Shown here: positions 51,536-61,167 of the stretch, piece by piece
How the letters are laid out: each line of letters begins with the position of its first letter
How positions within the stretch are numbered: position 1 is the first letter of the stretch
DNA from: Archegozetes longisetosus
Lineage: Eukaryota; Arthropoda; Arachnida; Sarcoptiformes; Trhypochthoniidae
DNA length: 64,000 nucleotides
Assembly (NCBI GenBank): GCA_018873245.2
Contig: JAEMBT020000008.1
Coordinates: 13,503,172 to 13,567,171, forward strand
Direction: 5' to 3'
The notes under the pieces: generated by a model
The model's database searches: none
What the model was told of the DNA's origin: nothing
The model's input: the letters and a program-made list of their open reading frames with translations, nothing else
Translations under genes and position numbers: made by a program

Positions 51536-53612
51536 TTATTTATTTTGATTATCTATCTTTCTCTTAATAGGGATCGGTTTTCTTAAGTCAGTCACATTTG
51601 GTTCGAAATATCCAGAAACTTGACGAGTATTATCATTGCTAGCGTGTGATGCCAGAGATATTTCCGATACATTCATTGTTATATCTGTTTCGCTATCAAT
51701 TTGTCCGAATCTTGAGTCAACTTTTAAGCTAAAATCATCTTTTCTTTGATTTTTTGGTTGAATTTTGGTGACAAAGATGACTACAACTGCTATCATAAAA
51801 GCTACCAAAACACATAATACGATCAAAATCAATACTAAACTATAGACATTGGAATCTGGCAAATACAATTTAATTATCAGAAAGTTTTTATAAAATAATA
51901 CTAAAATCAATACTCGATTCTCACCGAGACTTCTAGCAGTTTGAGTGCTTTGAGTTTGTTCGTCGTAACGATCAATGGTTTGAAGAGTTGATGGACTTAT
52001 TTGATGAGTTGTAGTTCGAATGAGAGGATCTGAGTATTTGGCAAAATTTTCTATAAAATCTTTATACCCACTAAATCCTAACTGTTGATATATATCTGAT
52101 CGACATTTAAATCTATCTCTAAATACCCATTTGGAAGTGATTATGGTATCAACCCAGGCTTCCTGTAAGAAATTCACAACTTTTCAAGCTTTACATGTAA
52201 TTAAGTGGTCTTAAAAATTAACAACAATTAAGTCATATTTTTTATGGCATTTTTATATTGTTTCTTAAAAACCATTTGAGTGCATGCGAAAGACAAGTTT
52301 TACTGTGATCAGTTTCAAACCATCAACCACTTGGTACTTACATGAAACCACTTATCTTTGACCATAACTCGATAGTACTTCCAACCAGAATAGACATAAA
52401 AATAGCTTTCATCGATATCAATAGCATCAATCTTTTCGGGAAAATGTTCATTCAGTTCTTTGACACTTTTTGGTCCATAAAAAGTCTTAATCTTTTTAAT
52501 GGCTACGAACTCATTCTTGGCTTCATCAACCAATTCATCGCTATAGCGAGCTATCGAATAATAGCCATCTTTAAAATAGTAAATCCTTTCCTGACTATTA
52601 AGTTGTTGGTAGAAAACTGTGTCCACATTTGGTGGAAACTTTTCATCGAATATTGAATGCGCGAAAATTCCCGTTTCAGTATTTGGCTTGAATTCTCTGT
52701 CTTTGAAAGCCCACCAAACGGACAGATTCTGTAATTGACTCAGAAGTTAAAGAATAAAATTTAGCGTAAAGTAAGAATTTTAAAGATTACTTTAATAAGG
52801 AGTGCCAATCCGTGGGTATTTCTAATAGAAGCGTCATAATAGCCGACTGGCATATTATAGCGTATTCCTCTTAGATATACAATCGATGTAAAAGCTCTAC
52901 TAGTGCCGAACGGATGACCTAATGTATAAACATGTCTCCCACGAAATATTAGTTTACTTCCATCATATTTATGATATATAACATCGATTCCACCGCTCAA
53001 ACACATGAATTGAGGACAACCCAACCAAACATTATTGAATCCAATCAATCGATTCTGAATGCAAATACAAACTTCATATTTAAGTAAGTTTTATAGACAT
53101 GAACTTAAAATTAAAATAATATTTGAATAAAGTAGTAAGAAAAGTTTTATACCCCTTTCCAAAAAGTACCGGTCGTTTTGTTGAAATCATAATCTTTATA
53201 CTCATAGAGGTATAAGCTTCGATCCCAATAACATTTAGGATATTTGAGATAATATCCAGGAGAGCCTGGTATTGATACAGCGTCGTTTGCTATGACTGGA
53301 AAATCGTCTTTTGTTACATGGGTTATGTTTGAATAGCACCTATTTTGATTGAAAAATGTGATGATATTTTCTTGATTTTGATTAATTTTCATTCTATAAG
53401 CGTTTCCGATAATGACCCTAGTTTTCGGCAAGCAGTATTCTTGTGCCACTTCTGATATTAGTAATGGGTTTGGAAGCTGAATACAGAATCCATTCTTCAA
53501 TCAACTCTAATTATGATTGATATCTTCAACACAAGTATACCTGACAATCAATGCCTCCGTGAAGTAAAGAAGACATGAGGATAAGTAATTTAAAGGATGG
53601 TATAGAAAGCAT
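51536..53612 (-). CDS. single-pass membrane protein with hemopexin-like repeats
   Basis: Six exons (53612-53541, 53476-53153, 53054-52791, 52728-52342, 52162-51925, 51855-51536) join in phase to 534 residues. A signal peptide comes first (MLSIPSFKLLILMSSLLHGG). An ectodomain of about 400 residues has scattered Cys and N-glycosylation sites and at least two repeats of hemopexin type: FPPNVDTVFY...IYYFKDGYYSIARY (about 248-282) and FPEKIDAIDIDESYFYVYSG with WKYYRV (about 312-338). A transmembrane helix follows at about 435-457 (LVLILIVLCVLVAFMIAVVV), then a Ser/Asp/Lys-rich 77-residue cytoplasmic tail. No protease or kinase domain is present. Such repeats usually bind proteins or ligands; a cell-surface binding role is inference. 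The gene is divergent from a similar-shaped gene 513 bp away. One acceptor choice (53477 versus 53497) is uncertain by a few codons. Confidence 0.78.
52199..52310. repeat. hairpin repeat family, copy 2 (intronic)
   Basis: The sequence parallels 17933-18047: GTGGTCTTAAAAATTAA, then TTTTTTATGGCATTTTTATA, then TTAAAAACCATTTGAG, ending in TTTTACTGTGATC. It makes up most of the 179-bp intron between exons 4 and 5 of the 51.5-53.6 kb gene, so the insertion is tolerated within a transcript. Confidence 0.72.
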
Positions 53613-54125
53613 TTTCAAATTACAGTTAATCATAAGAATTTTGAGTTGTAATATGTTTAAATACAATATTTTAGAAATATTGTATTGTTCTCGCGTGCAG
53701 ACACAGTTTAAAGAAAGAAAATAGTAAATTAGTTACTGTTTCAAGTTTCAAATTATGCTTTTTGAGTAAAATCTTTGCTAAACGCTTTGCTAAACTTCTG
53801 AACTTATTTGTATTTTCAGACTTCTTTAAATAGACTCATCTTGAGAATATATGAGATCTACAGCTAGACATAGTCTTATTTTAACTAAAGCTAGTAATTT
53901 AAAATTTTCTCTACATGAAGACTACTGTTGATTGCTTTGATTCTCGAGCATAACAATAGTCACTGTTTTACATAAAGTTACTTTTGTGCAAACTTGTACT
54001 AAAGTCGGTTAGTCGAAGACTAAATCAAGTACCCATTGTTTCCAAAATGTTATTTTGGGTATATTTTAAATTCTAGCTCTCACACAACTATTTTTAATTA
54101 CTGAAATTCAACTGAAATCTTAAAC
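53613..54125. promoter_or_regulatory. shared intergenic region of a divergent gene pair
   Basis: These 513 bp separate the start codons of the two divergently transcribed membrane-protein genes, so promoters for both must lie here or overlap. I cannot pick out defined elements. There is a small palindrome around 53668-53686 (AATATTTTAGAAATATTGTA). Confidence 0.5.
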
Positions 54126-55629
54126 ATGATTCTTTATCTTCTAACTATCTCATCAATTTTAATGCCAAGCCTTTCATCCAAAGTAAGTAATTCATGAGAA
54201 GAAATGAAAATTAAGACTTAAAGAAAACGAAGTTATAAATAATTGAAGTAATTGAAATAATGTTTATTAAGAATACACAGATCGATGAGTTTTGCAGCAA
54301 TCCTGTGATCGACGCAATTGTTACACCTAATCAGATGTGTTCAAATTGTATTTACCTTTTCTATAGGAAGTATTTTTTCATAGCAGAAAAAAGTGGAACT
54401 CACCATAATTATAGATTAATTGAAGAGAAAGAAATAAAGAGTGTTTGGAATATTCCTAATCCAATCGATACTGTGATCACTTACTCACATAAGAATTTAG
54501 TTTTCTTTAGCGTCAGTTCTCGTTTGAGTAAACTATGAATTAATAGAAAAGATGAACTCACCTTATTTTCCAACTATAGAATCAAAAGTGGTTCTACGCA
54601 AATTACTTGGGTCAGATAGTATCCAATGGATCAACTCATCATTTAAGCCATTGGCCATCAAGACTGATCGATATCTTGTCAGTGAATCAGACACATAGCT
54701 ATCTATTATGGAAAGAGAATGAAGATGTAGCAGTGCGTTCCTGTAGCATGTCATTAATCGAAGGCAGGAAAATTATATTGAGGCTCGATTGCGACGAAGA
54801 CATGAAATTCATGCGAATTTCCAAACAGAATAAAAATAAAATTATTATTACAACTGAGAAATCTGATCAGACTCTACCACTAGCTGAACTGATGGACTTG
54901 ACAGCAACTAGCAGTTACTACGATGAATCAAAAATTTATAATTGGATACTATTCGGCAAAAATGACAAGATGTGTCAAATTAATACTAAAGACCCATCTT
55001 GTCTCATACGCAAAATATCAACTTGGATTAAATGCGCAAATCATGGCAGATCTTTGCGAAGTTTTTCCCAGATGCAAATTGAGATGATTTTAGGACTTGT
55101 AATAGCTTTACTTTTGCTATCAATTGTCAGCATTTGTTTAGCAGCGTTGGTCTTACCCAGTAGCAAAAAGAAAATAACTCTACAGAAGCCTCAGAGATAT
55201 GAGCAATTGAAACTTAATCACAAAAGAGGAAAGATAAAGCCAGTTATTTCTGATTTGAAGTCAACTGAATCTGATTATCGGCTCAAATATGACGCACAAA
55301 GATCTACTTCTTTCATATATTCTGGTTTCAAACACGATAAGCCTATTCCTAATAATAGTTTAAACACATATGCAACCTCAGAGTCTGAGATATTCCAACA
55401 GAGACCTGTTGATCTGGCTGTTCAGAATAAGGTTGTCGAAACTTCAGCCTCTAAAACTGATACAAACAATCGACCAAAAGTTAGAAGTAAACTCGAGAGT
55501 CTTGTTAGAATAAGCAAACCTCCGAACGAAACTAAAGGAAACTCTAATATTATATTACTGGTCGATGAATCAGAATCGGAAGCATTTACTGATCGGCCCA
55601 CTCAGCTAAGAGTCAAAAGTGAGAGATAA
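54126..55629 (+). CDS. single-pass membrane protein, hemopexin-like ectodomain
   Basis: Three exons (54126-54182, 54281-54511, 54580-55629) give 445 residues in frame. The first exon encodes a signal peptide (MILYLLTISSILMPSLSSK). The ectodomain (20-262) includes Cys-rich patches and hemopexin-like units: IPNPIDTVITYSHKNLVFFS joined to NQKWFYANYLG (about 78-107), and WPSRLIDILSVNQTHSYLLW. A transmembrane helix is at about 265-290 (ILGLVIALLLLSIVSICLAAL), followed by a Lys-rich stop-transfer and a 150-residue Ser/Arg-rich cytoplasmic tail. The second donor (AGC|GTCAGT) is non-ideal but is the only one found that keeps frame. The layout mirrors the divergent neighbour (signal, hemopexin-like repeats, helix, tail), suggesting ancient duplication; sequence similarity itself is low. 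Function unknown. Confidence 0.75.
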
Positions 55630-56770
55630 ACGAATCTAATTATATTGATTGATTTATACGTATGATAAAATTTGATCTTTTATTTTAATGAAAATTTGTA
55701 TAAAATTTCTAATTCCCATTTAAAGCATTATAACAACTTTGTTCTTACATTTCATGTTTAGATTACTATAATTGAACACATTTGTTTTAACCATAAAAAA
55801 TGACATATTTCTAGTTTTATTTGTAAATTTGACTAGATATTAAATATCTAATTCATTTTTACAAAGTTTAGTAAGTTTACAGACTTGATATAACTTAATA
55901 ATCGTTGACAGCAGCCAGAAGTGATAAGTTGTGATGGTACCTTTTCTATCAAACTGTAGAATAATAAATGTTAATAAATTTGCAGAGATACTCAATTAAT
56001 TAGTCAAAGCAAATTAAATTTAGAAACTAATACATGTATATAACAGAAAGGTTGGCAAAGCAACAGGCTTTATGTTGCTATCGAGGATTATTGAGTTTTC
56101 AAGTGTACTATACCAGTTTTTGAAGTGTTCTACTTTATGAACACGTTTCTCATACTAGTTTCCACAATCGATTAATAACACTTGAACTCAGTTTTTGCCC
56201 AAATAAAATCTAATCAAATGCTAATTCTATTAAAACGTTAACAGTCAAACTAGTAAAACTGCTATTAACACAAAGAATTGAGCCAAAGTGATTTTTTGTG
56301 AGTGCAATTTTGCAAGTTGGCGTAAAAGTTGATTTGAGTAAGTGTTAAAGTTGCAGTTGATTGTTTTCGCGCCCAATTTAGGTATTAGGGGGACTTATGT
56401 TTCACTTGTGAGCGCAACGTAATCACCTACGTCTAGTCTGTCCCCTAGCCCAATCTAACCTAACTAATTTAACTAGGTATAAAAGTATAATAAGATTAGT
56501 GAAAGTTTTAGTCTAAACTAAAGTTATTTAAGAAGAACTTGTGTATGTTACAACTTGAGTGCGGAACGTGGTTGCTTGTTACCTAAATTGAGCCCGAGTA
56601 AAACAAATTGCAACGCGAACCAAAACCGCTCATTCCTATAAAAACAATCGTATTTTATGAACGAGACACTGAAAAAGTTGAATAAATTCAGAACCATATG
56701 AAAAGTGAATAAACATTACTTGAATTGATGTAAAAGTAAATTAAATAATTGAATAATAGTTAGAAAAAAG
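55630..56770. other. intergenic region with a possible foldback element
   Basis: This is AT-rich except for 56370-56600, which is GC-richer. There, CCCAATTTAGGTA (about 56372-56384) recurs inverted as TTACCTAAATTGAGC (56579-56593), and inner blocks pair loosely. This may be an old foldback element related to those at 42.2 and 49.6 kb. No ORF. Confidence 0.45.
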
Positions 56771-57775
56771 ATGCGATTTTCCAATTTATGGCGTGGAAAA
56801 CACATATGTGTTGTGATCACAGGAGCCAGTCGTGGTCTCGGAAGACAAATAGCTATCGGTTTCGCCAATCATTTCAATGATTGCCACAAGTGTGGTCTAA
56901 ATTGCGATCAATACAGTCTCTCATTTGTCTTCATATCGAGAGATGTTTCAGCTCTTCAACAGTTGTCACAAGACATCCAATCAATTGATTGTCACATCAA
57001 AGTAGTTGACGTAATCGGTGGTTCAATAGATGACGACATGACCATTGCTTTGTTCCAGAGAACGTGTGAAACGATAGCTTCGAATCAAATTTACGATCAG
57101 ATCATTGTAGTTCATAACGCGGGATCTTTAGGTGATGTAAATCTTCTGACCAGTCAAATGGATATGAGTTCGAACCAATTGATTCAATCGTATTTTGATT
57201 TGAATTTGTTTTCCGTCATGCAGATGACAGGAATTTTTCTCAAATTATTTACTGATATTAAATACAAGACTATTATAAACATCACATCATTGGCAGCTTT
57301 GGTCCCATTTAAAGGCCTTTCTTTGTATTGCGTCGGTAATTACCATCAATTTATTACTTCATTTAATTATGGTTTCAATAAAGTGATAAAAAATTCTAAT
57401 TTTCTGCTTATCAGAATGTCTTTAAGTTATAAGATTTTTGCAGTGATTGTTGTCTTTCGTAGTCATAACAATCGGTGAAGAGATCTATAAATTAATTATT
57501 TGATATCCGATTTTTAAGGCAAAGCAAGTCGAGACGCATTCTTCCGTTCAGTAGCGCTTGAGAACGAATCAGTAATTGTGCTCAACTACGCTCCAGGACC
57601 TCTTGAAACTGATATGGTCTCCATTTTGCGTAACGATGGACATCTCAAAGAAGAATTTCAACGAATGGATGTCTTAAAGCCAGAAACAACTGTTGCCAAG
57701 CTTATAAGCATTTTGGAAGAGAATAAATTCAAGTCTGGAGATCATATTGACTTTTACACTCCATGTTCACCATAA
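56771..57775 (+). CDS. SPR: sepiapterin reductase
   Basis: This cytosolic NADPH-dependent short-chain dehydrogenase makes tetrahydrobiopterin, the cofactor of aromatic amino-acid hydroxylases and nitric-oxide synthase. Two exons (56771-57335 and 57519-57775) are separated by a 183-bp GT-AG intron in phase 1 and give 273 residues; the human enzyme has 261. TGASRGLG (17-24) is the dinucleotide-binding loop, and HNAGSLGD (115-122) matches the NAG motif. The catalytic Ser173, Tyr186 and Lys190 (SxxxxYxxxK) are intact, with the Tyr-Lys pair spanning the splice junction. The following NYAPGPLETDM is diagnostic of this enzyme within the SDR family. The ORF runs on into the intron, which is why it looks truncated if read unspliced. 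Confidence 0.93.
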
Positions 57776-58586
57776 ATTATCAGTTTATCTGAAATTAATA
57801 TTTGATTATAATTCTAACACAATTGTTAACCAATTTTAGTGGGGATGATGACGGTTTAGTCGTATTACACAGTCGAAAGCTTAACAATCCTTGATAGGGC
57901 AAGAAAAAGGCAGTTACCATACCAACTTCTATGTGATGTGCGTTATATTTTGCCAAATTTGATTCTTAATTTGCTATGCTTACTATAATGAGCATTCTAT
58001 AAGTTTATTAATATCTGAAATATTATGATCTGACTTAAAGCATACTATCACAACTCATCGCTTTTGATTGTTATCAAGGATTATTAAGTTTTTGAGTGTA
58101 AATCACGCACACATTTTCAGTTATGTTTATTCTCTACCAAATAGATCTGGTACTGTCATGCTTGAAGCTTAATGAGCGTGATTTGCAATAATTACATGTT
58201 GAGACTGGAGCCATTGATTTTCCTTATTCAAAATAAGAAACTTATTCACAAGAGTAAATAAGCGCTAAAACACAAGCTTTCAAGCATTCCAAAAATTGAA
58301 TTTTTTTTAACTTTAAAGCTGTTTTTAACGTAAAATTCTTTAATAGTTATTAAAGATTTTTAATCGAATGATTTTGCTAATTTTTGATGCAATAATATAT
58401 CAAATCCATATTTAAAAATGAAATAAAAGTTAATGTGGATATATAATGGGGCTATTTTCCATAATAATAAAACTATTAATTGGATATTTTACCTATTTTT
58501 ATTCGGTTTTTAACACACATTATTTTCAAAGCTAATGGCTATGAGATTTTAATATTTAAATAAATTAAATGATAATAAAACTGATA
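57776..58586. other. spacer between convergent genes
   Basis: This AT-rich spacer separates the sepiapterin reductase and CDK20 stop codons. No repeat or open frame stands out. Confidence 0.55.
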
Positions 58587-59725
58587 TTATTTTCTAATCT
58601 TTGGTGGTCCGACTAAATGTTTAATAAAATTAGGTTTAATCAGTAGATCATCTTTAATGACTGAGTGAGCAACATATGGGTGTTTCAATGCCTGTTCGGA
58701 GTCAAGTCGATCAGTATATCGACAAAGTTTTGCCACTAGATCTGCTCCAACTTCTGTCTTGCATTTTCTGCTGAATTTTCTGAACCACAAGTTACCCGAA
58801 TTTTCATGACTCGATTGATTAGTGAACTGAATTTTGTTAAAATCCGGCAATTCATTGACCCAAGACTCCGGTGGTGTTCCCAAAGCTGTGACCACAAGAC
58901 ATAACTGTTCAATATCACTCTCGCCTTTAAATAGTGGCCATTTCTGTAGCAGTTCCCCAATAATACACCCGACAGACCACATATCAACTGAAAAATCATA
59001 GCTATTGGATCCATAAAGAAGTTCTGGGGAGCGATACCAGCGCGTGCAGACTTGGTGTGATAGCATTCCATCAGCATGATTGGCCTCATCTTTCATTTCA
59101 GTCATGAGTTCTTTATTAGTGGGTAAAGCTCTCGCTTGGCCGAAGTCACAAATTTTCAGTATTCCGTTCCAGTCAATTAATAGATTTGATGGCTTTAGAT
59201 CTCTGTGTATAATACCATTTGAATGACAGTGAAGGAGGCCTTCGAGAAGCATTCGTACGTATATAACGCATTGGTCATCACTTATATCCATTTCATATAT
59301 AATTGTTGTCAAATTGATTGGAAGTAGAGGAAAGACTAGATTGACACTGGACCCATAAGCAAATACATCTTCCAATAGAATTATCTGTAGCAAGGTAATC
59401 AAAATTTTTTAACAACCATTGCGTTGAATTTAACCAAAGTAGAAACTAAACATTTCTATGAAATTATCAAACTTTTTGTGCGTTAGCATCTGGATTAAAA
59501 AATAGTTATTCTTACGTTATCGTGACTTCTCAAGAATTGCAAGCATTTGATTTCTCTGACAATTGACAAGGGAATGGTTTTATTACGAATAAATATTCGT
59601 TTAATGGCTAACAAATACTTTTCTGGAACATCGTTTGATTTATCGATAGCGTTAGCATAGGTTCCTTTAAGAATGACTCCGTGTGCGCCCGCACTTATGT
59701 GACTCAAAACTTTATAGCGATTCAT
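58587..59725 (-). CDS. CDK20: CDK20-like cyclin-dependent kinase (cell cycle-related kinase)
   Basis: This Ser/Thr kinase of the CDK20/CCRK family controls the cell cycle and ciliary signalling in animals. Exons 59725-59516 and 59384-58587 (131-bp intron, phase 0) give 335 residues; human CDK20 has 346. The Gly loop AGAHGV (12-17) matches the family's GAHGIV. Lys42, Glu58 (in SIVREIKCL), HRDLKPSN (130-137) and DFG (150-152) are intact, so the enzyme should be active. TRWYRSPELLYG, MWSVGCIIGELL and ELPDFNKIQF are CDK20 hallmarks. The activation segment is longer than in human CDK20 by roughly ten acidic residues (about 159-177). The T-loop phosphosite position holds Ser179 (SHQVCTRWYR) where human has Thr. 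Orthology to other CDKs is less likely because GAHG and LPDxNKI are specific. Confidence 0.88.
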
Positions 59726-61167
59726 ATCTCAATATCCAAAATAGGTTTCAAAATAGGTTTCAAAATAGGTTTCAAAAATCAGATTCGATAAAACAAATAT
59801 TTAATGATAAACCAGTTCTACATAGAATATAGAGTTTATTCAGTGAAGGTTTGGCTGACAAGTGTGTAGTTTGCATGAAAAGTGAGAAATGAAAATGAAA
59901 CATAAAATATTGTCATAGAAACCATGAGAAGGTCTACTATTGAGCAAAACATGCATAAGATCTTCTGCCAACTGATTTTTATCGAAGATTCAATCTGTAT
60001 CATGAATTTTGATTGAGTTTTTAGCCTTGAATGTACTCGTGTGGGGAGTCTGTGCCCATCCCTGTCAGGTTTACAATAAGCATTGGGAACATAGCCCCCC
60101 TGATTATCGAACCCGCCCGATTATTGACTAATCTCAAGTGAATTAGAAAAGGAGACCCCCTACTCGACAAGTAGACCTGATTCAAGTCGTGCCCTTAAGG
60201 TTTGTATGTGTGGGCAAGTCATAAGCCATAGGAATCTTTGGCGGACATAAGGCTAATACATCACGAAGAGAGCAGTTATTGCTGTCGTTTCGATTATCTG
60301 AGCCCTAACTCACCCGCTGGGATACGAACTTTGTAACCCTGGTTTCGTTTTGCTATTGGACAAATCGGGATTCGGGTCTCGACCAAGGGCAAACGCGACG
60401 GGTGTATGTCTGCTGACTTTGATCAAATATTATGCCAAATAAAATAATTAGTAAACAAATTAATGAACTCTATTCATAAAGTTATAGTAAACAGAATTAT
60501 TTTTATCATCATATCTATAGACTTTATGATGGAAACGTCTTCTTGTTGTTAGAATCTTTTCATAAAACGTTTATGCCCTGAATCAATGCTTGTATTGAAT
60601 ATAAGTTATCGATATTTGTTGTTTATCTAGAAGTATGAATGCGGCAAAAATACTACAAAAGAAATAAAAGAAACCGATAAAAAAAATATCATAAGACATA
60701 AAATAGCAATTGTATCAAAAAATGCCATTAAGTAATCAAAAGCTTTAAAGATGTAAGAAAAGTAACTAAAAAGTCTAGCAAAGTTAAGAAGAGGGACGAA
60801 TAAGAATAGATAGGAATAGATAGGCCCGGATAGGAAAGAGAGGCAATCGGTGGTTAAGTTGAGGAGAGATAGATAGCGTTAATAACATAAGGTAGATAAA
60901 AAGCCCACAAGTGAAGTATTGGTGGAACTGATGTGTTAAGCCTCGCCTTCTTCGATACGATCAGTGCTGTAGTGGTGTATCTAAAACTCTGTTCACTTGA
61001 AGTTTAAGTTTTATATAAAGTGAGTTCAACTCTGCAAAATGTTATTTCGCTGTCAAAGTAGTCAGAAAAGACGGTCAACTCAAGTCATAGATAATTCAAA
61101 TCTATCTTATTAAATGAAGACCTAAACCATGATCTTATTTTAGACTATTAGTGAAACGTTTTATGCT
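59726..61167. other. intergenic region with a GC-rich block
   Basis: This spacer lies between the divergent CDK20 and Frizzled genes. A short three-fold repeat of AAAATAGGTTTC (59738-59777) lies just upstream of the kinase. A compositionally distinct block of about 400 bp (60030-60430) is GC-rich, non-coding and unlike its flanks; its minus strand contains AAGTTCGTATCCCAGC, resembling a tRNA B-box. The remainder is AT-rich with GATAGGAATA-type repeats near 60800. Confidence 0.55.
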
